DNA from: Nymphaea colorata
Taxonomy: Eukaryota > Streptophyta > Magnoliopsida > Nymphaeales > Nymphaeaceae
Direction: 5' to 3'
NCBI RefSeq assembly: GCF_008831285.2
Contig: NC_045149.1
Span: 11,498,417-11,562,416 of the forward strand
Length of the DNA stretch: 64,000 nucleotides
The position numbers and the translations under genes are program-made. Under the pieces are notes generated by a model. The model was not told the origin of the DNA. It searched no databases and saw only the letters and a list, made by a program, of their open reading frames with translations. The first letter of the stretch is position 1, and each line of letters opens with the position of its first letter. Shown here one piece after another: positions 38,301-50,800 of the stretch.

Positions 38301-41300
38301 GCATAACACTGATGTGCCCACAACTTTATGGACTGAAGCCTTACATGCTGCTGTTCATGTAATTAATCGATTGTCACTATCCATGCTTGAAGAAAAATCT
38401 CCATTCTTTATTTTACATGAAGAACAACCAAATTATGATGAGCTACGTGTTTTTGGATGCATCTGTTATGTTCATGTTGATGTTTCTTTGAAAAATAAGT
38501 TTCAAGATCGAGCTGTCATGTGTAGATTTGTAGGTTATGCAGAAAATTATAAAGGCTATCGCTGCTACAATCCAAAAACTAGACGTGTGCATATTTCACG
38601 ACATGTTTTTGATCAGCTCAGGTTGAAGGATTTGAAGGAGCCACATGCAACACTTAATGTTAGAAATGATGTATATGACTCATGGCTAAATGCTGAAATA
38701 TTAGACCAAAGAGCTGATACACACCACGCGCAAAGTGACAGAACTATTGATGAGCTCGAGACAGCCACAAACACTCATATGGACAACATACCTTCATCTA
38801 CTCAGACCAACAACATAAGCATGACTTCACCTAATCGGTTTTCAGGAGTGGTGTATAATCGACGATCAGTTCCAGCTGATCCAGAAACTGCCACTACTTG
38901 TCTACGTAGATCAGAACATGTGCGACACCCTATTGATAGAAGGGTAAGTTATGGTGATTTCTCTTTGGATTTTTAACTCCTCATGACAAAATTAAACAAA
39001 AAGGTGGAGCCAAAATGCTATGAGCAAGCGTGCAAAAGCAAACATTGGATTGAAGCCATGAATGAAGAAATGACTGCCTTAAATGAATGTCAAACATGAG
39101 AGATTGTTCCTCGTCCAGATGGTAAGAATGTAGTGGGCTCAAAATGAGTTTACAAACTCAAGTATAAACCTGATGGAAGCATTGATGGATATAAGGCTCG
39201 ACTCGTGGCTAGAGGCTTCACTGAGCAGTACTGGGAAGATTATGATGAGACTTTCAGTCAAATCATCAAGATGAGAACGATCCAGGTTATCATCTCTCTT
39301 GCCGTCTTATATGGTTGGAATTTATATCAGTTGGATGTTAAAAATGCTGTTCTTCATGGCTTTCTAAAGGAAAAAGTTTATATGGAACAACCTCCTGGAT
39401 ATGTTTCCAATGATTCAACCAAATGGGTGTGCAAATTACAAAATCACTGTATGGGCTTAAGCAAACATCTCGTTCATGGTTCGATAGATTTTCCCTCTAT
39501 ATACAACAGGCTGATTTCCTCAGAAGTTCACTTGATCATTCCTTATTCATCTATCATTCAGGTGAAGTTACCACTTGGCTACTTATATATATCGATGACA
39601 TAGTTCTTACTGGAAACTCTTCATGTCATATATCTCATGTTAAGAAGGTATTGCAAGAAGAATTCAAGATGAAGGATCTCGGCGGACTACGATATTTCTT
39701 GGATGTTGAGCTTGATATAAAAGGTGGCACATTAACTCTTACACAACATGAATACACTCTTGATATTTTGGATAGGGCAGGTATGACAAGTTGCAAGCCC
39801 ATAAATACACCTAGTGTTCTCAACACAAAATTAAATGCATCTGATGGGACTGATGCCTACCCAAATCCTAGTTTCTATCGGAGTATAGTTGGCATGTTGT
39901 AATATCTCACTTTTACACACCCAGACATAGTATATGCTGTGAATCAAGTCTCTCAGTTTATGCATGCACCCACAGAAGGGCATATGGATGCTACCAAACG
40001 TATTTTGCGTTATCGTAAGGCTACTCTTGGGAATTGACTCATCTACACAAGACAGTCAACTGTTTTGCATGGCTAGAACATTTCCACTTATACTGATGCA
40101 GATTGGGCAGGTGATCCAGACGATAGACGATAAGTTTCCGGTTATTGTCTCTTCCTTGATTCCAACCTTATTTGTTGGAGTAGCAGGAAACAACGTGCAA
40201 TTGCCAGATCTAGCACTGAGACAGAATATAGGGCAATGGCTGTATGCACAACTGAAGCTTCATGGTTACGTCATCTGCTTGGGGAACTTTCTCTTTCCAT
40301 TGCTTAGTCATCTCTATTTTGTGACAACCAAAGCGCGATCAAGATTGCCTTTAATCTTGTTCTATATAATCGCACTAAGCATATAGAGATTGATCAACAC
40401 TTCTTTCGTCATAAGGTTGCGGAAGACGAGATTGTTCCCACTTATATATCCACGTCCGAACAAGTGGCTGATCTTTTTACCAAGGGATTCACAGGGCACC
40501 ATTTCAGGGAATTGAAGAACAAGTTGCGCATGATCAAACTCCATGCACAACTTGAGGGGGACTGTTAAGTTTGTACATATGGATCGGGTCACCCAGGCCC
40601 GATCCATTTGATCCACACGCCCAACACATCATGGGCTGTGGCATACTTGTAAATCTTATTGTTATTTTGTGTATTTTATGATGTACCTTAAATCGTGATT
40701 AGTATATAATGATAACAAGAGGCAGACGTCATTTCGTTGCTGCTCTCTTTCATCTCTCTCTTGCTCAAACTTGCAGCCCACTTCTCTCTTCCTCCTCTTG
40801 CATCTAACTTCATTCGGTGGTTTGGTATTAGATATCAAAATCTTACAAGAACACCATTAAAAGGCTGCGATACATCAATAGCAGCCAATAAAAGAGCAGA
40901 TAATGCTCCAGAAAATTTAAAACATCGACATGATGTCAGACCATGGGTAGTCTGATCACACGTCTTTTGTACCCTATCATGCTGAAAAATAGACCTCCAC
41001 CACAGTAAAGCATATTGGATTTTAACTATAAGTAGGAATGGCACACCTTTTGGTTTGTCAGCTCATTACATGATGATGTAATTGCTGGAAGATGGCCTTC
41101 AACTGCTTCAACATGACTTTCACTGCTGATCAAACGGCATTCACGTCCAAAGTGTGACTGATCTACCTACATCTGTACCATGATCGGCTAGTTTGTTGCT
41201 TACTCCTAAGCGATCATGAGAAAAGGCCACTGCTGCTTTATTTCTGCAGCAGGGACCAAATCTCATATCTCCACGTCCTTATGGTGCACCAAGTGAATGG

Positions 41301-43861
41301 GATTTGAAGCTAAATAACATGAACTCTTCAAAAGGTTGCCACACCCATGTCATGTCGGGTGTTGCTTCAGTGCTTCTCGGGTGCAGTTTGGGTCCAACAA
41401 GAAATAAATTGCTTTTTTTCCATTGAATTGTTGATAAAATCATAGTTTATTAATCATTAGTTGCTACTCTTTCATTACTTGGGAAACAATTTTATATTAT
41501 GTATATATGTATGTAGGTGCAACCTTTTTTCTGGGAAAATGCAGCACCTCCACTCACACCAGCACCCAAACCCGTGTGACATAGATTTGAAGTGATGACA
41601 AGCTAGTTAGGGCACCATTTGAGAATTTCAGTCCATGCTGGAGAAGGTCTTAGAATTGGTTTGGCTCTGATACCTTGTACAAACCGATTGAGAAGGGAAT
41701 CTAAAATCACTTTTTTATTACCTTGAGTCTCTATTTAAATAGAGATTAGTAAGAAATTACAAGGAAGTCGTCCTTATTATAGCATGTTCATTAAATATTA
41801 AAATTCTAACAAATTGCAACTAACTTCCTAAAATAGTAAATATTTCTCTCAACATAAAACATAGGTTGGTTGATAAATGGCTCAGCGGATTGGCTGGGTT
41901 GAAGAAAATTATTAGTCTTTCCTTTGTATCCTATCCTCCTGATACTATTTGGCAGGTTTCTTCACCAACAGACTATGTTCACTCTTTTTTTTTTTTCTTT
42001 TTTCTTGGCAAACATTCTGTTACAGCACCATAATTTTGAGGAAGGGTGCTAATGTGCGCATATGTGTATGTGTGTGTATATATATCTTGTATGTCTATAT
42101 AAATATGTATACACACACACACATTGAATTCTTGTATTTTATTGTCTTGTGTAATTTTATTTATTTTTTATTTTCTATATTGCTGTTAGGTCAACCTTAG
42201 AGTTTAGACATTGATGATGACTGCACTGGTTGTTGGGCTAGCTCCAATGGCTGGTGATCCAGTTAGCTGAATCTCTTCCCCTTGTATATAAATTAGGGAT
42301 GACTCCTCTTGTAAATGTGTGCTTGTTCAAAGCATTATTAATATAATTCTGTTAATTTTTATTTCTGTTTTATTGCAGTTGCACTTTTGTGTGATAAGCC
42401 TTAATACTTGAGCGCTCTAAGCCTTGTATTCTGGATTATATATTTATGTTTCTGAATACATTTTACAGTTCCATGATCTGGAAGTGTATTGAGCGAATTG
42501 TTGTTTAGGTTTGTCAAATGTCTGTAAATACGTACATGCATGTGGATCATTTTGATGTCTGAAAAGGTTGTGTTCCATCAGAGGTGTATTACTAATACCA
42601 GGCAAGTGTTAGCAGAGTACTGAAGGCTGTAGTTCCTTCTTAACGTAATTGCTTTTGAATCCTCTACATAGATCTAGTTAAAAACGTTGTGCTTAAAGGC
42701 CAAGTCGATCACATAAGCAAGATTATTGAGTTGTGAGAATCGGTGAATTAGACTGAAATGCATAGAACAATAAGGATTATAGAAAACGACAACCGGAACA
42801 TGGACAATTTTGCAGGTATCTAAAATGGCAAAGTTGCTTTTTGTTAGTTCCATATGATGGTAGTGCTAATCATGCTGTTTAATCTTTGTTTTGGCTTAAT
42901 GGGACCTGAGTGGTTCGGCTCCTACCCTATTCTTGGACTTGCTTTTTTTGATCTACTTGTCCTTTACCACTTTCAATCCTTGGGGATGGAAAAACTATTT
43001 ATGAGTTAGTTTCACATGATAATATCCAGATTTTGGTTGCTAGTTAGTTTCACATGATAATATCCCGATTGTAGTTGCTTTCTGTTATAGTGGCATCTTC
43101 TGGTATAAAATGTAACTTTCATTTGGTATTTGTTGCAGTGACCGGGTTGCGGTTGGTCGTTCACTTGATCTTCCTGTATACTTTGGTGATGCTGGAAGCC
43201 GAGAGGTGTGGGCAACTAGAGAATGTTGACAGGGTTTTCACTTTTTAATAATTTTGTGATATTCCTTTGTGTGTACATAACTAGGTCCTTCTCAAAGTTG
43301 GAGCTGAGAGGGCATGTGCGGCTGCCATTACTTTAGATACTCCTGGTGCAAATTATCGGACAGTATGGGCCTTGAGCAAATATTTTCCGAATGTGAAAAC
43401 ATTTGTTCGTGCTCATGATGTAGATCATGGCCTTAACTTGGAGAAAGCGGGAGCAACTGCGGTAATTCCTTTAGTAACATTTTGAAAAGTATGCTTGGAG
43501 GGGTCCGAAATTATATCGACATATGGTTATTTTCAACGTTGTATATGGTGGTTTCCAACTTGTACTGGAAACCTAGTCAATATGCTGTATGAACCAATAT
43601 GCATAGGATTGTGTCGGCCTGTTTTAGGTATTGTTTAAATGAAAAAGGAATAATTAGTTTTTTCTGTGATGGTGTGATTTTGTTGAAATAATTGCTGATA
43701 CAGAGCTGAATGAGCTCCATGGGTGGACATTTGAAAGGGCCTGTTACAGCCACTGTCTCATTTTGGACAGTATGATCCATGGCTGATAGCCTGCTACAAT
43801 TAACTGATATTTACAACACTTGTATTTTGTTGTTCAATTTAGAAAGTACTTGCAAACTCTC

Positions 43862-43892
<31 letters not shown>

Positions 43893-44759
43893 TATATTAT
43901 TATATATATGTATATATATATGTATATTTAATATTTAATATGTTTGCATTTCCCAGTTTACTTGATCTTGGGATAGTACCAATGAATGTCAGACACTTAT
44001 TCTTTCAGAGTAGCAAAATTAGGTTGTGGTTTGAGTTATTCGTTGGATTCCGAGCACCACCATGGTCAATCACTGGTTCAAGTGCTTGGAAAAGTTAAAG
44101 CAAATCACAGACTTTTTTCATATGAGAAATATATAGCTGGCTTTAGATAGTCCACCAATTGCTCTATTTGCACCATCATGCCCTCTTTTCTATCCTTTCT
44201 GTTGGGTCTGAGACCTTGTTGGAGTGCAATTAACTGTTCGATTGTTTTCGAGATTCTGAGTTGGAAACTGATCGTTGATTGGCTTTATTACTTTCATAAT
44301 TGTTGTTATTTTTTTGGCTTATGTACGGTATGTTTTTTTCATCTATCTTAGTAAATGTGTCCTAATTTGTCATTGTACTTTCAATTTTTAGGTGGTGCCA
44401 GAGACATTGGAGCCAAGTCTGCAGTTAGCAGCTGCCGTGCTTGCACAGGTAATGGCTTGAGTTGGCAGAACTCAAATTGACATGTTTTAGATACATGTGA
44501 AAAGCTTTCTTTCATATGGTAGTTATACATGGCATGAATGAAATTATCATATTCCCTCAATTGGATGCAAAATCAAAGCCAAAAAGAGGTTACATGGAGA
44601 TGTCAAAGAAAAATTCGTATATTTGCATCGAGCTTTCGAGGAGTTCATTCAACGCTTACTCGAACCGTGCTCTTCTATCTGTGATTCTGGCCTTGTTAGT
44701 ATGAATCTCTTGATGGAGTCCAGAAATACTACTGGTAATTTTGTAATTATACAGTGCTG

Positions 44760-44822
<63 letters not shown>

Positions 44823-47800
44823 CCTGTGTCATATAAATTACCATAACACTTACATCTTCATTAGTGGTCAATGTAATTTATGAAGACTTGTTATCTTTTA
44901 TTGGTATGGTTCACACATCTGTTGATATGGACAAGTTAGACTGTTTCCAAACTGTCACTTTGCTGTTTGGATGTTCTGACTGCAATATTTATTTTATTCA
45001 GAGACCATTGGTTTCAACTAACACGGCATTGAGGAGGCCTTAATTTTATTAAGTTTTCTGACACCTACTTGAATGAGTGGTTTTTGTGAAAACTAGGTTG
45101 CCTGTCCACCATGGGCATCTTTGTTGTTGAAGGAAAATTCTAATGCACATCTAATTCCATACTCTCCAAGAAGAGCCGTTGTTCATTGGCACAAACATTG
45201 CAATGTTATTGTGAAAATAAAGAAACCATTTCTACTGCAAAAGCGTCATGGTACTTTCAAACTATTCCAAAAAATAAATATTGTGATATCACGGTGCTGT
45301 CCTCCTGTTCTTAATTTTTTTTTGTATGCACTTTAAGGGTATGTTTTCCCTATTTCATTTCTCTTAGAATTTTAACATTTTTTTTGGGAATCGGTACTCA
45401 TAATTTGGTAAAAAAATGAGTAAAGAACACATAATCTCATTCTTTTCCTATTATTCTTTATATACATTATACGTATGTTATTTTTTGAATTTCCAAGACT
45501 TTTTTGAAAATTCTCTGGGAAAAGAAAATTAAGAGAACTTTTGAAAAAAAAAACCTCATGAGTAAAATCCCAAGAATGGTATTCATGGCTCTTATGTTGT
45601 TGAATCATGAATGTCATGGTGTTCATATCTGACATCCTTAACCAAACGTAGAACTGCTTTGTGTTTAAAACATGACCGAATTTCATTTTGCTTAATGGTT
45701 GATTTTCATGGTTACCTCCATAATGCATATGTGGAGCAGATCTCTCTCTCTCTCTCTCTTTCTCTGTGTGTCATATGTTCAATCACAAACAGAGACATAA
45801 ACTTAACAATTAACATCTTATCCTGCTTTTGCATTTAGATGATTTCATGGAGTCATCATTTGGTTATTCTTTTTGCATTCTTTTGGTCGTCTTTTGGTTA
45901 TTCTTTCTGCAGTTTATACACAGCCATATACGCTGGGAGGTTGAGGCTGATTTATGTACTATCTCCATTCTTTAGGATTGGCTGTGCACATAGATTATAT
46001 TTATTTTTCTTGTCTCTGATCATTGTATCATATTCTATGTTGTCAAGGCGCTTGAGCGCTGCCTGGCACTATGCAGCGCCTAGCGCTTGGGCGTGCCTAG
46101 GCAAAAATGGCAGCTGATTTTTTTTATTAATTTTTTTAGGTACGTTAACTATTACATAATAAAATTATATACTTACTGACTGAACTGTAAGCTTCTATTG
46201 CAGGTGTGCCTGCCTATCACCACTAACGCTGACTTGTGTAGTACAAACAAGCAAAACATGAAAAACTATTCTGTTATGTTCTCATTGAATGATTACACTT
46301 TGTAAGTAAAGCCAAAAAGTAAAACATGAAAAACTGTTATGTTCTTGTTTACATGTCAGATTAACAGGACATTTCCAGCTTGTTTACATACTGGAAAACT
46401 GTTCTGTTCTGTTCTAGCCAATGTCTTAGTTTGATGCACAAATGAAGACATGTTATTCTTGTTTACATACTGGACACAATGTTTGCGTTTCTTAGGATCC
46501 TAACAGAATCCAGTGCCAGACACATACCTAAAACATTCTAATTCTAAAACGACAGTTTCTCTAGATAAAGTATTGCAATAGAAAAGCTAAATATGAATTC
46601 TGTTGCAAATAACTGTATATCCTGTTATGAATTGAAATCCATTTTATGTATTACCTTATAGACTGTTTCATTTGAGTCACTTCAAACAAAAATTGTATCA
46701 AATCAGTACATATAATGTACGTTACAACAGATTGTATATATAACATATAATATAAATTATTAAAAATCATTACATACCTTCCCATGGACTCATTCAACGG
46801 GTGTGAACTGTTGCCTAGTCCACGCCCATGCATGGCTTAGGTGACACCTTGACAACATAGGTCCTATTACTTCTGAAGTGCTTACCTTCTTGCTAGGCTG
46901 CTAACATTGTTGGGTTGTGTTTATCATGTTCATAATTACTGAATTATCACACTCTTCTTGCAGGCAAAGCTTCCAATGTCGGAAATCGCTGCAACTATTA
47001 ATGAATTTAGGTCCCGCCATCTTTCTGAGCTTGCAGAGGTAAGGCCGCATTTTAGCTTTTGTCTTGGGGTCATATCTATAATTTTTTCCAAGAAAATTAG
47101 ATTTTGTGCTGTGCATTTTGTTAAAATGTTTGAATAGGCACCTCTTGAGTTACATAAAACTTAGCACATAACGTGTTCCTCGTGCATGCATCTTTTCAAG
47201 TGCATGGTTATCGGTTATTTCATTTTTGCTTCACTTCTGAAAATGTCAACTGAAATGAATGAATTAACCCCTTTGACAACGTTGTATTTATATTTCATGA
47301 TGTTAACTTGCCTGCATCATTTCAATTTGTAATCGTATCTTCTAGTGTAAGAAGAGCTCATTCGTTGTGTTATACAGCACACATTCTCTTGGCTTATAGC
47401 ATGAACTGCTAGTTTTCCAAAACGATGTCCAAATAAACTTATGTTTAAAAACATAATGGCATGCAACTTATTCCTTGTGATAGCTTCTTTTGCATCTTAT
47501 GCACTAGAGTGCTATTTTTTCAAAAATAGTATGTTTTTCGGTACAAAAGTAATTTAATGGTATTAGTTATGTCCCACATTAGAGTTCTATTACAGGAGGG
47601 GTCTACAAGGATGTGTGAGATCAAACTGTATGATGACATCTGCAGCCTTAGATTACTAGAAAGAGGGGTAAAAAAGAAGTTGCCAAAAAATTGGAGACCA
47701 CACTTTAGGCATGCCCTAATTTCATTTTTGCTGTACCACATGACACTGAATTAGTAGTCCATAAAACAAAAATAGATGACAATCCTGTCACTATATGCAC

Positions 47801-50800
47801 ACAGAGGTATAATTTGTAAAGAAGACATGTATATATGTTCTTGGCTCTGGATCTGATTCAAACTTTTTGCTATAAGTGTGTTATAAGACCCTGCATGTGT
47901 ACAAGGTTATACCTGTTATTTTATAATTTACTACTGTACTTTTTGGTCCTTTAGATTATATCTCTAAGTTTTAATAAGATTACACATTCCTAGACCACGA
48001 AGGATGCCTTGTATACTGTTGGAAGAACAAGACAACTTGGTTTACATATATTCTTAAGTTTTAATACCCATTGTATTTCTTAAGAAGAAATTTCACCTGC
48101 TTAGGAGGGATCTATGTTCATCGTGGTATGTTTGAACAAAATGAGAATGATTTTGGACCAGCTTCATATTTCCTTTTTGAAACCATCAATATCTTCAATT
48201 AGATGGGGCAGGTGAGTGTTCTTCTGGTGATTTTATTAGCTTCCTCCAAAATAATGAAATAGGAAAAAAAGATGTCTTGGTCAAATGCGTCCTAATAGAA
48301 TGAGATTGCTGAAAGAAAACATCATCATTGTTACACCTGATTGACAGAGAGAGAAAAGTATTATTTATTAACCCTAATCTACCTTAAGCAGAGATTAAGG
48401 GGGCCACAAACGTAATTACATAAGAAGCCTGATCAAACAATATAAAGAATAAAGGAAAGTTCTGAACTTTTCTAAAATTGTTAATAACCATCTATTCTAA
48501 CTTTATTTTTCTTTCAACACTTGCCCTGAAGCTGGAGCATATATATGTCAAGCTCAACTTGTTACAATATTTAGAAGATCCATACATTAAAAGGCTCGGT
48601 GAGCACATTAACAACTTGTTCTTCAGTAGAAACATGAGCTGTAGATATTGTTCCAGCTTGAACCATGTTCCAATTATAGTAACGATCGACTTCAATGTGC
48701 TCTATACTTTCATGGAACACAGGGTTATTGGCCTATATAAATGGCTGCCTTGTTGTCGTATATCGTTTTCATAGGAAAAGAAACTGACATGCCTGGACAG
48801 GTTCACATAGTTTTAACCCACTTCATCTCTCCAGCAGTATGTGTCTTGGCCCTATACTCTGATTTCACACTTGATCTAGCTGTACCCCCATATTTCTTGC
48901 TCCTCCAAGTGATCAAGTTATCATCAACAAACATACAAAACCTAGGGTAGATTTCCTGTTCTCAACTCATCTTGCATACTCAACACGGTTATAACATTAT
49001 AAGCAACCGTATCAAGTGCATCACTTTCTCAAACAAGAGTCGTGTCCTTGGAGATGATTGGAGATATCTGAGGACAATCAAGGTTGTTTCCTGATGAACC
49101 ATTCTTGGTTTATCGATGAATTGACTTAGTTTTTCCCACAACTAGAGATATAACTGGATGAGTCAGAGCCACATATAACATTTGCCAACTAGTGACCATA
49201 CAATATGCTGTTAACTGGTTCAGGTTCCTCCTCATACAGGTGGAGTCATGGATTCATAGGAATACTGACAGGTTTGGCACCAAGCATCCCTGTCTGCTTA
49301 AGAAGATCGGGGACACACTTCCTTTGGGAAAGAATAATACCTTCATTACTCTTTGGTACCTCTATCTTACGAAAATATCTGAGAGGACCAAGGTCCTTTG
49401 TGAACGAATGCATAATGAATGAACACTACAGCTGTGGGCTTTGTTGCTAGGATTCATGTTCCAGTTCAGTTTTTTCTCTCATGTCTTCTCTTCATTGAGA
49501 TTGAAACATCTTGGTTGCATCTAAGTCTAGCACTTGGCTCATGCATCAATTGTGGAATTTGGTTAAAACAAACAATGTTCGGATGGGTGAAGTTTAGATG
49601 TTGAAGGATCACGACTAAGTTTATGCTCCACTAGTTGAGCCCTGTCTTTAGTTTAAGATGTTAAGAGTATTTGTATATGGCTATTTGAATTTCCTATAAT
49701 GATCATGTCATCATTGGTGTATATGAACAGAAAACTACTAACATCTATATCCTTGAAATTCAAAAGTGAATGGTCAAGGGAGCATCAGCAAAAACCATAA
49801 CTTTGAATTCTCAAAGAAGAATGCTCAAAGGATTTTCAAAGAATGAAAATCCTTGCTTCAACCCATAAAGCGACTATGATGGAAAAAAAAAACCATTAGG
49901 TGACACATGGGGTTTACAATCTCCTTGAATATATCAAGGGTTATTCCATATATACTTCTTCCTTCAAGTCTCCATGTAAGAACACATTTTTCTCATTTAA
50001 CTAGTTCTGCTATCCATAATCAACAGTCAAAGGGATAGAATGTGAATGTTTCCCAGCTGACCATAAAGCTGATTTTTGTCATAATCTTGGTCGTGATCCC
50101 ATCTAAATAACTCAAAAATTTCAAAAAAGTCGCCACACTTGAGTCAATACTGTTCAGGTCTGGTTTGGTCATGGATAGTTTGCTTTACTTTTTGTTTTTT
50201 GGTGGTTCAGATGATCAACATCAATGAAGTGAAGACATTGTAGCACAAAAGATTTAAGATAAAGGATCTTGATGTACTCCATTATTTTCTTGGAGTTGAG
50301 GTTGATAGGGTAGGTGATCAAATGATAGATAACCAACACAAATATCTACTTGATGTTTTGAGTGGAGCAGGTATGAAGGATTGCAAAACCCTAGCTACTC
50401 CTAGCATCCTAAATCACATGGTAGCAGTCCGGAGTGGTGAACTGTATGATGAACCCATTGAATATTGCAGTATACTGTATAGGTGGCATATTGCAATACT
50501 TGACTTTTACATGCCATAACATTGTGTATTCAGTTAATCAGGTGACTCAGTTCATGAATGAGTGGACTGCACATATGGAAGCAGTTATGTGTACCATAGA
50601 ATATTTAAGAAAACATTTGGAGATGGACTGATCTATAAGCAAACATTGCTCGAAGGAGGAAAGCATGAACTTGTTGTTTTTACTGATGCAGATTGGATAG
50701 GAGATCCTGATGTGTAGTGTTTTCATAGGCACAAATTTGTGTCATAATCAATAAGAAGCAGAAAGCTGTGGCTGGATCTAGGGGCTGAATATAGGTCAAC

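Larger units (their letters stand above)
35728..40847 (+). mobile_element. Copia element C (sense), complete structure but decayed
   Basis: LTRs at 35728-36011 and 40563-40847 with TG...CA ends and a perfect duplication AGAAC (35723-35727 and 40848-40852). The primer site TGGTATCAGAGC is at 36012-36023, and the purine tract GAGGGGGAC abuts the right LTR. The LTRs differ at about 11-12 of 285 positions, so it is older than A. It is inserted in relic F and in the same orientation as KEA. Confidence 0.95.
33960..41860 (-). mobile_element. Copia relic F (antisense), split by element C
   Basis: On the minus strand, from the right: an LTR-like sequence starting TGTACAAACC at 41676, a primer site TATCAGAGCC just left of it, decayed internal sequence to 40848, then after element C a gag zinc knuckle ([12 protein letters not shown], about 35095-35130). 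GAG-pre-integrase words ([15 protein letters not shown] and EGGMYHL, about 34560-34620) and worn integrase sequence toward 34040 follow. It is truncated at the left, so RT, RNase H and the 3' LTR are missing. Many stops and frameshifts. Confidence 0.7.
33945..43138 (+). other. Intron 15 (9.2 kb) with nested copia elements
   Basis: An antisense copia relic (F, about 33960-41860) is split by sense copia element C (35728-40847). The last 1.2 kb has a short TG/TA array near 42070, an LTR-like stretch near 42183 that lacks a confirmed end, and a 38-bp tandem duplication at 43002-43078. Confidence 0.85.
44449..46963 (+). other. Intron 18 (2.5 kb)
   Basis: Holds a 57-bp TA array (44762-44818), a short TC array near 45740, and a DNA element with 13-bp inverted ends (46036-46859). 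The rest is AT-rich with no recognised feature. Confidence 0.75.

Noticed and set aside
42183-42360. Solo-LTR-like stretch beginning TGTTAGGTCAACC
   Set aside because: It has a TATATAAATTAG box-like sequence but no clear right end or flanking duplication.
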